Of a stretch of DNA of 62,522 nucleotides, positions 15,426 to 25,000 are shown piece by piece. The notes beneath the pieces were generated by a model. That model was not told the DNA's origin, did not search any database, and worked only from the letters and a program-made list of their open reading frames with translations. A program made the position numbers and the translations under genes. The stretch's first letter is position 1; each line of letters begins with the position of its first letter. This stretch comes from JAGVSR01 sp031413815 (GTDB lineage Bacteria; Pseudomonadota; Alphaproteobacteria; Rhizobiales; Hyphomicrobiaceae), in the NCBI GenBank assembly GCA_031413815.1, contig JANOFU010000041.1, positions 1 to 62,522 of the forward strand. The letters run 5' to 3'.

Positions 15426-15920
15426 ATGGACACGTCCGAAACGCCGCAGAAGCATCTCTATGACCTATTGCAGAACTTCGACACGGCGATGCTGGTAACG
15501 GCGCCGAGTGCCGGTGATCTCGGCGCGCGGCCAATGTCGGTTGCCGAGCTGAAACCTGATGGCGATGTCTACTTCGCCACAAGCCTCAGCTCTCCGAAAC
15601 TGGCTGAAATCCAGGCGCAACCGCAGGTTCTCGTGACGTTCCAAAGTTCTTCCCAATACGCCGCCGTCAAAGGTGTCGCTCACGTCCTGCGCGACCGGGC
15701 GACGATTGACCGGTTGTGGTCGGAAGCCTGGCGCGTTTGGTTCCCGGGCGGAAAAGACGATCCATCGCTGTGCGTGCTGAGGGTGGATGCAACGGAAGCT
15801 GAATATTGGGACAACAAAGGCGTCCAAGGCCTGAAGTTTGTGGTCAACAGCCTTCGCGCATTGGTTCAGCAAAAGCATCCCGACAGCGACGAAAAGCAGA
15901 ATGCAAAAGTGACCCTTTAA
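15426..15920 (+). CDS. Pyridoxamine-phosphate-oxidase-like general stress protein
   Basis: The product is 164 residues with a split-barrel FMN-binding fold of the general stress protein 26 type. The barrel is seen in FDTAMLVTAP, the GARPMSVAEL strand pair, VYFATSLSSPKLAEI and VLVTFQSSSQYAAVKG. The tail contains the WSEAWRVWFPGG motif, which is a good family mark. Proteins of this kind bind flavin and probably reduce small molecules, but the substrate is unknown. CAGGAG precedes the ATG. Presumed cotranscribed with DUF2383 under EcfG. A second member lies at 33842-34276. Confidence 0.85.
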   Translation: MDTSETPQKHLYDLLQNFDTAMLVTAPSAGDLGARPMSVAELKPDGDVYFATSLSSPKLAEIQAQPQVLVTFQSSSQYAAVKGVAHVLRDRATIDRLWSEAWRVWFPGGKDDPSLCVLRVDATEAEYWDNKGVQGLKFVVNSLRALVQQKHPDSDEKQNAKVTL

Positions 15921-15950
15921 ACATCAACCGTCACGTTTGACCAAACAAAG

Positions 15951-15985
15951 AAAACGGGCGAGGTTTTAGCAACCTCGCCCGTTTT
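15951..15985. terminator. Bidirectional intrinsic terminator
   Basis: A perfect 15-base stem (15951-15965 with 15971-15985) around the loop TTAGC, with an A-run at one foot and a T-run at the other. It can end both the plus-strand PNPOx transcript and the converging minus-strand transcript. Confidence 0.9.
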
Positions 15986-16002
15986 CTGTTCGAATGGGAC
16001 TT

Positions 16003-16416
16003 TTACTTTGTCACAGTGCCCATGGCCGTGTTTGCGGCAGCGAGATGCATGGCGCAGGCGTCCATGTCCTTCTTGCCCATGCTCTTCTGAGCCAGCTCAA
16101 CATGACCCATTGTCATCTTCTGCTTGTCCTTGTCGGTCAGCGCACCGGCCTTGGTGATGATCGCTTCAAGTTCAGTTTGCGTGCAGGTTACCTTTGCAGC
16201 AGCGCCAGCTGCCGGAGTTGCAGCCGCAGGTGCGGCCGCTGTGGCCGGGCCAGGAGTGGCAGGGACTTCCGGCTTCATGGTCGGAACGGCTTCGTTCATG
16301 GCGTCCGTCGGGCCTGCGCCTTTGCCGGGATCAATTTTGGCCTTGTCGTCAGCAAAGGCCATTCCGGCGCCAAGCATGGTCACGAGCGATACGGCGAGAA
16401 TTGAGGATTTCAACAT
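16003..16416 (-). CDS. Secreted Ala/Pro-rich protein of unknown function
   Basis: The product is 137 residues. A clear signal peptide (about 1-22, ending GMAFA) and a low-complexity Ala/Pro/Thr linker to about residue 74 are followed by a small helical domain with two cysteines (in KVTCTQTELE and MDACAMHLAAAN), which could form a disulfide in the periplasm. AGGAG lies seven bases before the ATG. I do not recognise a named family. No EcfG-type site was found upstream. The bidirectional terminator ends it. Confidence 0.78.
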   Translation of the reverse strand: MLKSSILAVSLVTMLGAGMAFADDKAKIDPGKGAGPTDAMNEAVPTMKPEVPATPGPATAAAPAAATPAAGAAAKVTCTQTELEAIITKAGALTDKDKQKMTMGHVELAQKSMGKKDMDACAMHLAAANTAMGTVTK

Positions 16417-16537
16417 GTGATTTACTCCTTGAGAGGGATTGTAGATCGCGAAATCTCCGTCGAACTTCCTCAGCTTAAGACGCTAACGAAAGCCGGACGG
16501 CTACGTGCAGCGGACAACCCGCTGGTTCGGCGATAGT

Positions 16538-16559
16538 GCCCCCAGCTTTCGCTGGGGGC
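16538..16559 (-). terminator. Perfect hairpin downstream of the Asn/Arg/Gly-rich protein gene
   Basis: A GCCCCCAGC arm pairs perfectly with GCTGGGGGC around the loop TTTC. No T-run follows on the minus strand, so it may be a weak terminator or a stabilising 3' end for the gene at 16612-17013. Confidence 0.5.
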
Positions 16560-16611
16560 TTCGGGTTCAGGCTCCATGAGGGGGCAGTGGAAGCCTGTTC
16601 CAAACGACGGC

Positions 16612-17013
16612 TTAGCCAACGCAATCGTAGTAGCGGTTGCGCCAATAGCGGCTGCCGGTATTGCGCCACTTGCGGTAGTAAGACTTGCAGCCCGAGCCTT
16701 CACTGAGGTTCAGATAAATGCCGAACCCGTTGTTGCCGTAACGGCGATTACCGTAGTTCCGGCCATAGCCGTTGTTGCCGTAGAAGCGGCGCTGACCGGT
16801 GTAGTTCCGGTTGCTCCGGTTGAAGTTGCGGCTGGAGAAGTTGCGGTTCTGGACGTTGCGTCCGCGATCCACGTTTTGAGTGATGCCGCCGGTGTATGCT
16901 CGCGCCCGATCGCCGTTACGCTGAGGTTCCGCAGACACCCCGGTGCCAAAACTGCCCATCAGAGCAACAACGGCTGCTGCAATGGCAGTGCGTCTCAATG
17001 TCGAAATTCGCAT
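16612..17013 (-). CDS. Secreted Asn/Arg/Tyr/Gly-rich protein
   Basis: The product is 133 residues. A signal peptide covers about 1-29, ending in SAEP. A long low-complexity stretch follows, dominated by Asn, Arg, Tyr, Gly and Phe (for example NRNFSSRNFNRSNRNYTGQR). A short C-terminal region has two cysteines and a WRNRYYDC end. It is positively charged and would be exported, so it may bind acidic surface polymers, nucleic acid or peptidoglycan. That is inference. The ATG at 17013 follows AGGA by seven bases. An exact EcfG-type promoter lies 127 bases upstream. Confidence 0.75.
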   Translation of the reverse strand: MRISTLRRTAIAAAVVALMGSFGTGVSAEPQRNGDRARAYTGGITQNVDRGRNVQNRNFSSRNFNRSNRNYTGQRRFYGNNGYGRNYGNRRYGNNGFGIYLNLSEGSGCKSYYRKWRNTGSRYWRNRYYDCVG

Positions 17014-17139
17014 CGTGTCGTCCTTCACTGGTTTGATGGAGTGCGCCAGCAGATCGAGTAACGTGGATTGTCTGCAGCGCCTTTAAGGGTCTTCGTTTCT
17101 GCCGGCATTGCCGGAGGCCGACCCGTCACGTGGTGAGAT

Positions 17140-17164
17140 AACGCCACCACCGCACATTGGTTCC
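17140..17164 (-). promoter_or_regulatory. EcfG-type promoter, exact match
   Basis: Minus strand GGAAC, 16 bases, CGTT, upstream of the secreted Asn/Arg-rich protein. The stretch 17014-17256 between that gene and the next holds nothing else I can support. Confidence 0.8.
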
Positions 17165-17256
17165 CCGTGGGATCACTTCACGCGCCAGTGATCGACGGAC
17201 TTTGAAGGCAATTGCTTGTGCATCATGGGATGCGGCAAAGGGCACTCAGATCGAGG

Positions 17257-20200
17257 TCAATGTCCTGCTTCGCCGGTTGATAGCGCGGGCCACCCCAGTG
17301 GAGCCACTGATGAAAGTGGGACATCAAGTTCGTAAGTCAAACCTCCAGGCGCATAGTTGATGCGTGCCGGATGATCAGCGGTACTCACGGCGCGCTCCAG
17401 CAACTTGGAGCCGAACCCGCTCCGGGTGGGTGGCGTCACCAGCGGTCCTCCCGTTTCTTTCCAGCGAAACGACATCCACGGGCAGTCCCCTTCACCCGCG
17501 TGGCGCGACCACGTGATGTCAACCCAGCCCGTCGCGTTGGACAACGAACCATGCTTCGACGCATTGGTGGCGAGTTCATGAATGATAAGTGCAAACCCTT
17601 GCGTGGCAGCCGGCGTTAAGATGATGCGCGGGCCGGTGATCGTCGCCCGGTCTGAAAAGCTTAACAGTGCGGTCCGCACGATCTCCTCAAGGGACGCGCC
17701 CTCACTTGCATCGACCGTGAGCAGTGCATGGGCTCTGGCGAGAGCCATCAGCCTAGCCGCAAGGATGTCACGCGCGACCTCAATGGGCCGATCTCCCGAA
17801 AGTGTCCGGTTGGCAATGGACAGGATGACCGCAATCAAGTTTCCGGTACGATGCTGCAGTTCCTTCGCCAACATCAGCTTTACATCATCGTCGCGGCTGC
17901 GTTGCGTGATGTCGACAAAAGTCAGGACGACGCCGTCGATGGTGCCGGTCACCGTCCGGTATGGCCGGATGCGCATGAGGAACGTGGCAGATTGGTCGGT
18001 GAGCGCCACGTCGCGCTCGATAATGGTTTGCGAAGCTTGAACGGCCACGACATCGCGTTTCAAGTCGTCGTAGTTGATCAGATTGACAATTTCCGTGATG
18101 GGACGGCCGCGGTCTGTGTCGCGCAGTGGGAACAGTTCGGTCAAAGCCGGCGTAAAATGCCGGATGCGCAGATCATCATCTAAAAACACAGCAGCAATTT
18201 TCGTCGAATCGAGCAAGTTCTTGAGATCGCTGTTGAGACGCAACATCTGATCGTTCTTGCCCGACAGTTCACTATTCACCGTCTGCAATTCTTCGTTGAT
18301 CGACTGCATTTCTTCCTTGGCTGTCTCAAGCTCTTCATTGGACGATTGCAGTTCCTCATTCATAACCTGGAACTCTTCCGCCGCTGACTTCATGTCTTCG
18401 ATGGTGGTTTCGAGTTCATCGCTCGCGGCCCTCAGCTGGCCGCGTGTCGACATCAGTTCTTTCTGAAGGGCTGCATCCGAATCGTTCGTTTGGGACGCCT
18501 CGGGCACTCGCAGGTCTGCGGAATGCGTCGTATCCCGAAACGCGACGACACACATGCCCCTGTCTTTGGCGGTCCTGTCGGCTATGGGCTCAACAACCAG
18601 CGTCACATCCCGGTTCTTACCGTCGATACGAACGGCAAGATTCTGAGCGACGACCGTTTCACCCGTTTCGATGGCTTTCAGCACCGCCACGCGGGTCGAA
18701 GCGCGCAGCGATTTGAGCAAAATCCGAAACAGGTTCAGGCTTGCGATCCCAGCCGATGGTTCGAGAAAGTGGCGCGCTTCGCCTCCGGAAAAGCGTAGAA
18801 TCTCGTGGTTGCTGTCAATGACGAAATAAACAGGGGCATATTGCTCCATGACCCGGCGGACACTTTGGTCGATGCGGTCATCGATGGATGGCACGTGCGA
18901 ACCGGCCCGCACATCAGACTGCTGCGTTTGGCCCGTGACTTGGGGAGGGTGATAGAGCGGCAAAGAGCTTCGCTGGGCTTCGTTGCGCTGAAGAATGCGA
19001 TGCTTCTTATCGGCCAAGGTGAATAGACTGCTGTAGCGTCCAATGCCCTCGGAAGGCCCGAGAAACAGCGTTCCCCCCGGATTGAGGGCATAGTGGAACG
19101 TCCGTGTAATGTGGCCCTGCAGCTCGTTGTCGAGATAGATGAAAACATTGCGGCAGGAAATGAGATCGAGACGGGAGAAGGGTGGATCCTTTACGAGGCT
19201 ATGGGCCGAGAACAGGCACAGCTCCCGAATTTCGCGAACGGCGCAGAAATCATTTCCGTCTTTCTTAAACCAGCGTTGCAGCCTTTGCGGAGAGAGTTTG
19301 GCAGCACTGTCACGATAGCGCCCGGCACGGGCAAAGCTCAACGCCTCCGCGTCGATGTCGGTCGCAAAGATTTGAATGCCGGGACCTTTTCCATCGCCGA
19401 GTTCGCTGAGCGCTTCCTTTATGAGAATGGCGATTGAGTACACTTCTTCACCTGTCGAGCAACCCGCGACCCAAACACGGACGGTGCCAGTTGCCTTTTT
19501 TGCCGCAAGCATCGGCTCGATCGTGAGTTTCCTGAGTGCTTCAAACGCTTCTGGATCGCGGAAAAACTCGGTCACGCCGATCAGAACTTCGCGAAACAAC
19601 GCTGTGGCTTCGTCAGGTGTTTTCTCAAGGTAACGGACATAGGCTTCAGCTGTGTCGAGCTCAAGCGCTTCGATGCGCCGTTGCAGCCGCCGGACCAGCG
19701 TCGTTTCTTTGTAACCGCTGAAGTCGTGGTTGACGCCCTCGCGTAACAGCGCCGTAATCTGTGGAAGGTGCTTCTGAATATCCTGGCTCAGTGCCGGGCT
19801 CTGCAGGTTTTCGACAGCGCCATTCAACTGGCTGAGATGTTCAATCAGTTTGCCTGGCATGGCTTCGACGGGTAGCACATTGTCCACCTTGCCTGTCGCG
19901 GCTGCACTATCGGGCATTCCGCTTAAGGCATGGTGGTCGAATTCCGCTTGAGCCAGCGTCAACCCGCCACGCTCTTTGATGGCCCGGATACCGGCGGACC
20001 CATCGCTGCCAACACCCGACAGAACAATGCCGATCGCACGTTCGCCCTGATCTTCAGCAAGCGACACAAATAACGAGTCGATCGGACGGCGATGGGATCT
20101 CTCAGGCGCTGGAGATTGGAGCTGTAGTACGCCGCCCGCGACGGTGAGCGTGGCATCGGGAGGGATGACATAGACACAATTGTCTTGGACGGCCACGCCA

Positions 20201-20412
20201 TCGGCCGCTGTGACAACCGGCATGGGAGAGTTGACCCCAAGCAACTCCACCAGAAGACTTTTATGGTGCGGATCAAGATGCTGCACGAGTATGAATGCCA
20301 TGCCGGGATTGCGGGGCATGTTTGCCAGAAATGTTTTGAACGCGGCAAGGCCACCTGCCGACGCTCCAATTCCGACGATGAGTGGATGCGGTGCGACATC
20401 CAGCGTTTTCAT
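17257..20412 (-). CDS. CheB-CheR-PAS-HWE hybrid sensor kinase
   Basis: The product is 1051 residues. In order: a CheB-type methylesterase domain (about 8-195) with the catalytic Ser in GIGASAGG, His in VQHLDPHH and Asp in LSGVGSDGSAG; a CheR-type methyltransferase (about 210-475) with the SAM-binding AGCSTGEEVYS; a PAS-like region; a long coiled coil (about 640-720, rich in Glu, Met and Gln) and a second PAS domain (about 725-840); and an HWE kinase with His at about 854 (ELQHRTGNLIAVI), N-box IIHELATNASKHGSLS and WKETGGPLV. There is no transmembrane segment, so it is cytosolic. Similar hybrids modulate stress or motility signalling and can feed PhyR. The substrate of the Che domains is unknown. 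Confidence 0.9.
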   Translation of the reverse strand: MKTLDVAPHPLIVGIGASAGGLAAFKTFLANMPRNPGMAFILVQHLDPHHKSLLVELLGVNSPMPVVTAADGVAVQDNCVYVIPPDATLTVAGGVLQLQSPAPERSHRRPIDSLFVSLAEDQGERAIGIVLSGVGSDGSAGIRAIKERGGLTLAQAEFDHHALSGMPDSAAATGKVDNVLPVEAMPGKLIEHLSQLNGAVENLQSPALSQDIQKHLPQITALLREGVNHDFSGYKETTLVRRLQRRIEALELDTAEAYVRYLEKTPDEATALFREVLIGVTEFFRDPEAFEALRKLTIEPMLAAKKATGTVRVWVAGCSTGEEVYSIAILIKEALSELGDGKGPGIQIFATDIDAEALSFARAGRYRDSAAKLSPQRLQRWFKKDGNDFCAVREIRELCLFSAHSLVKDPPFSRLDLISCRNVFIYLDNELQGHITRTFHYALNPGGTLFLGPSEGIGRYSSLFTLADKKHRILQRNEAQRSSLPLYHPPQVTGQTQQSDVRAGSHVPSIDDRIDQSVRRVMEQYAPVYFVIDSNHEILRFSGGEARHFLEPSAGIASLNLFRILLKSLRASTRVAVLKAIETGETVVAQNLAVRIDGKNRDVTLVVEPIADRTAKDRGMCVVAFRDTTHSADLRVPEASQTNDSDAALQKELMSTRGQLRAASDELETTIEDMKSAAEEFQVMNEELQSSNEELETAKEEMQSINEELQTVNSELSGKNDQMLRLNSDLKNLLDSTKIAAVFLDDDLRIRHFTPALTELFPLRDTDRGRPITEIVNLINYDDLKRDVVAVQASQTIIERDVALTDQSATFLMRIRPYRTVTGTIDGVVLTFVDITQRSRDDDVKLMLAKELQHRTGNLIAVILSIANRTLSGDRPIEVARDILAARLMALARAHALLTVDASEGASLEEIVRTALLSFSDRATITGPRIILTPAATQGFALIIHELATNASKHGSLSNATGWVDITWSRHAGEGDCPWMSFRWKETGGPLVTPPTRSGFGSKLLERAVSTADHPARINYAPGGLTYELDVPLSSVAPLGWPALSTGEAGH

Positions 20413-20529
20413 GATCTGACCCGCAAGTTACTGCATCGACGAAATCTAGCACATGACCGCTGCCAGACCTAAACACACTGGAGGCCTGACGCGCGAAACC
20501 ACTGTTCGATGTTGTTCACGATGACGTCT

Positions 20530-21672
20530 CTATCCCTGCCATTCTTGCAACGTAAGTTTGTCCCGATTAGTTGTCAGCGCCCTCGTCAAATCTGGCTCTC
20601 TCAACAATCCCGATTGTGCATCGGCGAACTGCGTGACGGAACTTGCGTTCACGGTGGCATATTGAAGAGCCGCACCTGCTGGTGCGCCGCTGGCATACAT
20701 CCAAGTAAACGCCGATGTGAAGGCGTCGCCCGCGCCAGCGGTTCCGACAACGTCCGTGGCCAGAGATGGACAATACATTATGTCATCGGCCACTGCGGCG
20801 TAGGCGCCGTGCTTCCCATCCGTAATGACGATGCAGCGTGGACCTAGGTTCAGGAGCGCTCTGCAAAACTGTGGCAGTTCGAGTGCGAAGCCTGAAGCCG
20901 CAATGCCTCGCTGCATCAATTCGGGATCGGTGTTTCTTTTGGCGGACCGGTGTTTCGGCGATGAGACGGAGCTCGTTTCACTCCCGGCAACATGTGGCAG
21001 CATGGCGGCTGCTTCCTCGCGGTTCATGGACAGAAGCGAGATTTTTGACAAACTTCGATGAAACGCATCACCGCGGGCGGCGAGTTGGCGGATGCCGGGG
21101 TTCGCCGTAACGAACGCCCCGTTATCATGGGCACAGTTGACGATGTCTGGGAACACGTCTGCGGACCGGTCACTCAGGCCGGTGATGTACACGATATCCC
21201 ATTTCCCGGTGCGGCCGGCCGCGAGTGCTGCGGTAACATCAGACTTTTCAAGCAGGCTGTTTGCGCCCCGGAATGTGAAAATTGCGGCGTTTCGTTCGTG
21301 AGCTGAGACAATGACCGACGCGCCGGTGCCCGCCGCTTCCGTCGTCTGGATGTAGTCAGCGCAAACGCCTTCGCTTTGCAAGACGTCCCGGATGGCGTGC
21401 GCGCGGTGATCGTTACCAACCTTCACCAGCGTTGCAACGCTGCAGCCCAGCCGCGCGAAAGACACCGCTGCATTAATTGCACCGCCACCTGGGTGGGTGG
21501 AAATGAGGGCTGCCTCTGTTTTTCGGCCTTCCTCCAACAGCAGATACGCGCGATCGGCATTGTTCATGCTCATGCGCTCAATCAGATCGTTGTCAATAAC
21601 GGCAATCGTATCGATCATGGCGCCGCCGACCGTCAGGACCTTTTGAGATCTCGAGGGGGCGGTCTGCGGCAT
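20530..21672 (-). CDS. PfkB-family carbohydrate kinase
   Basis: The product is about 380 residues with the ribokinase/PfkB fold. An N-terminal VGGAMIDTIAVID block is followed by the substrate-site HPGGGAINAAVSFARLG, a central NREEAAAML, and the C-terminal signature VVGTAGAGDAFTSAFTWM, with the catalytic Asp in GAGDAF. It should phosphorylate a sugar or nucleoside in the cytoplasm with ATP. The substrate cannot be read from the sequence. The ATG at 21672 lies inside the last codons of the DUF1328 gene, so the two are translationally coupled and EcfG-driven. Confidence 0.88.
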   Translation of the reverse strand: MPQTAPSRSQKVLTVGGAMIDTIAVIDNDLIERMSMNNADRAYLLLEEGRKTEAALISTHPGGGAINAAVSFARLGCSVATLVKVGNDHRAHAIRDVLQSEGVCADYIQTTEAAGTGASVIVSAHERNAAIFTFRGANSLLEKSDVTAALAAGRTGKWDIVYITGLSDRSADVFPDIVNCAHDNGAFVTANPGIRQLAARGDAFHRSLSKISLLSMNREEAAAMLPHVAGSETSSVSSPKHRSAKRNTDPELMQRGIAASGFALELPQFCRALLNLGPRCIVITDGKHGAYAAVADDIMYCPSLATDVVGTAGAGDAFTSAFTWMYASGAPAGAALQYATVNASSVTQFADAQSGLLREPDLTRALTTNRDKLTLQEWQG

Positions 21673-21674
21673 GA

Positions 21675-21848
21675 TCACGTGCGGCGTACAAATAGGGTCG
21701 ACACTGAAACAATGATCAAGCCCAGGGAAAACCAGAACAAGACCTTGGCCACGGGTGCGGCTTGCCCGGCACCTCCGCCGTAGCCCAGCAGGCCTGCAAA
21801 CAGACCGATGACCGCAAACGTCACCGCCCAGTGCGTGAGTTTGCCCAT
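21675..21848 (-). CDS. DUF1328-like small membrane protein, second copy
   Basis: The product is 57 residues: MGKLTHWAVTFAVIGLFAG, then the Gly-rich GYGGGAGQAAPVAK turn and a second helix ending in SVSTLFVRRT. This is the DUF1328 design. GGAGGAG just before the ATG at 21848 fixes the start. The longer frame to 21896 has no such site. Its stop region touches the start of the PfkB gene. It stands 38 bases after an exact EcfG-type promoter. Confidence 0.83.
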   Translation of the reverse strand: MGKLTHWAVTFAVIGLFAGLLGYGGGAGQAAPVAKVLFWFSLGLIIVSVSTLFVRRT

Positions 21849-21885
21849 GCGCTCCTCCTGCAAGAAATGTGTGTTGCTATCAAGT

Positions 21886-21910
21886 AACGCCTGCAACCGG
21901 CAAAAGTTCC
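21886..21910 (-). promoter_or_regulatory. EcfG-type promoter, exact match
   Basis: Minus strand GGAAC, 16 bases, CGTT. It drives the DUF1328-pfkB pair and is back to back with the plus-strand site at 21932. Confidence 0.87.
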
Positions 21911-21931
21911 ATCGGCTCCTGGCCTTGATAT

Positions 21932-21957
21932 GGAACTTTCGGACGGGTCACAGCGTT
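21932..21957 (+). promoter_or_regulatory. EcfG-type promoter of the cyclic glucan synthase gene, N17
   Basis: GGAAC (21932-21936), 17 bases, CGTT (21954-21957), 76 bases before the ATG at 22033. Confidence 0.82.
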
Positions 21958-22032
21958 TCTTGATGTGGAGTGCTGTATCGCGTGTGATGCGCAGACTGCG
22001 CCTTCACGAAACGGCGCAGGAGCGGTGTTGCG

Positions 22033-25000
22033 ATGCAGTGGTGGGGTCACCTTCAAACACGCCAGGCCTTACCACCATGGGACGACGACATCGCAATCCG
22101 CGAGGAGGCGTTCGGCCGTGAGAGGTTGGAGAGCCACGGCGAGAGTTTGGCGCGCGCACAGCGCATAAGCTCGACCGCAGTTCCCGCGATCAATCTCCAC
22201 GACAGGCTAGCCGAGAATGAACAGCAATTGCTTCAGGCGCATCGGGTCATTGCCCGGGCCGTGGCTGAAGGCCGGTCGGTCTCGCCAGGGGCTGAATGGC
22301 TCGTCAACAACTCGCATGTCGTGGAAGAGCAAATTCGGGATGTGCGCAAGAATTTGCCGCGCGCCTACTACGAGCAGCTGCCCAAGCTCGCCGATGGCCC
22401 GCTGGCCGGCCATCCCCGAATTTTGGGTGTAGCCTGGGCCTTCGTCGCACATACAGACAGCCGCTTTGACTATGAATTGCTTCATGCGTTTGTTGCCGCG
22501 TATCAGCGCATCGATCCCCTGCAGATTGGCGAATTGTGGGCCCTGCCGCTGACATTGAGGCTGGTGCTGGTTGAGAACTTGCGCCGCGCAGCGCGCCGGA
22601 TTGTCCGTAGCCGGGACGAGCGCAAGGAAGCCGACGCCCTGATTGACGCCTATGCGGCCCGCGCAGATGGGACGACAGGACCATTTTCAGAAGCGTCTCT
22701 CACTGGCGCAGACGGTCAATTGCGAACCGCGTTTATCGTACAGCTTGTGCACCGGATGGGCGACGGGCACGGCGACACAGCTCCGGCCCGGGAATGGCTG
22801 AGAGACGAACTCTCACGCCTCGGCACATCCCCTGACGATGTCGTGCAACGCGAACATCAAACGATCGGCGCAACCAACAACACGGTGCGCCATATCATTC
22901 GCAGCATGCGCGTCATGCCCGATGTTGACTGGGCCGTCTTTTTCGAACGCGCAAGCCTGGTCGATGCTGCACTGGGTCTGAGCCCTGCCTTTTCCGGAAT
23001 GGATTTTGCGACTCGCAACGCCTATCGCGATGTCATCGAAAGGCTGGGACGCCGGTCGCCGCTGTCAGAGATCGAGATCGCGCAGCAGGCTGTTAAAATG
23101 GCCCAAGCGCAACCTTCAGGCTCAAAGAAAAGCGAGCCTGGATACTATCTGCTCGGCAAAGGCTGCCGCAAGCTCGAAGTCAAGATCGGCTTCAAGCGCC
23201 AGGCGCGCGATGTGTTGGTCGCTGTGACCCAAAAGGGCGGCCTTCCCGGTTACATTGCCAGTATTTCACTGCTCACTTCGGCGATCTTGTCTCTGCCTGT
23301 TTTGGCGTTAGCGGGTCAATCGGTTGCCACTGGAACACTGATTGCGCTTCTGCTGGCTGGGCTGTTTCCTGCCATGGAACTTGCGATTGCCATCGTCAAC
23401 CAGGCGATTGCTCACGAGATCACGCCTCGCGTCGTCGCCAGTCTGGAATTGCGGCAAGGGGTACCAGACGAGGCGCGCACACTCGTCGTTGTTCCAACCC
23501 TGCTCACCGATCTTCAGAGTATCGAGGAGCTGATTGACAGGCTGGAGGTGCATCATCTGGCGACCCAGCAGCGCAATGTTTTTTATGCACTGCTCACGGA
23601 TTGGACAGATTCAGAAACTCGAACAACTGGCACCGACGAGGCACTCTTAGAGCAAGCGAGACAAGGCATTGCGCGTTTGAACCGGCAGCATGCGACCGGC
23701 ATCGAAGGCGAGGCACGCTTCTATTTGTTTCACCGCCGCCGCCAGTGGAACGCCCAACAAGGCTGTTGGATGGGCTGGGAGCGCAAGCGCGGGAAGCTGC
23801 ATGAGTTGAACAGGGTGTTGCGTGGGGCGGACGATACATCGTTTCTGCCCCTTGAGCAGGATGCCACTTTATATCCGCAACGGGTCGTCTATGTCGTGAC
23901 GCTCGATTCCGATACGCGCCTGCCCCGCGACGCCGTCCGGCGGCTCGTCGGAAAAATGCTTCATCCGCTGAACCGGCCCGTGTTCTCAAAAGATCTACAA
24001 CGGGTCATCGATGGCTATGCATTGCTTCAGCCGCGTGTCACTCCGAGCCTGCCGGCAGGGTCTGACGCGTCAGTGTTTCAAAAGATATTCACGTCGTCCG
24101 CAGGCATCGATCCATACGCCGGTGCCGTTTCCGATGTGTACCAGGATCTGTTCGGCGAGGGCTCTTTTGCCGGCAAAGGCATCTACGATATTGACGCGTT
24201 CGAGTCTGCCATCAAAGATCGCTTTTCGGAAAACACGGTTCTCAGTCACGATCTTCTCGAAGGTCTCTACGCTCGCGCTGGACTTGCAACCGACGTTGAA
24301 GTGATCGAGGAATTTCCCAGCCGGTACGACGTCGCGCGTGCCCGCGATCATCGCTGGGCGAGGGGCGATTGGCAGTTGCTGAGCTGGATTGTTTCTGGAC
24401 GCGACAGCTTTTACTGGTCGCGTGAGCGCACTGCACGAGATCAACTTCCCGCTCTGGGCCGGTGGAAGCTAACGGACAATTTGCGCCGGACAGTGACGCC
24501 CATCGCACTGGTCGTGTCACTCATCCTAGCCTGGCAACTGCCCCTCGCTCCCGCTGCGATTTGGACGGCATTCGCTGCTGCCGCCATCGCTGTTCCAACA
24601 GTTCTTGGGATCGCTGCAGGTCTATCAAAGGTCGCGAGCACGGCAACTTTGAAAAGCCATTTTCTAGCCCTCGCGGCGGATGCGCGTATGGCGGCAATCC
24701 AATCAGCCCTTCACCTGACACTGATCGCCGACCGGGCATTCCTGATGTTCGATGCCATCGTGCGCACCCTTTACAGGCTCCTTGTAAGCCGGAAAAATTT
24801 ACTCGAATGGACTACGGCCGCGCAATCGAAGTCCTTGGCAGTTGCGACAGTCGCCGGATACTACCAGCGTATGTTTGGCGGCGTTCTGGTTGGCTTCATT
24901 GCCTTGATCTTGGTCTGGAACTCTGGCGCGGATGGTGTCTATTTTGCGCTTCCCGTCACGGCGCTCTGGATGATGGCCCCGCTCATTGCCAGGTGGGTGA

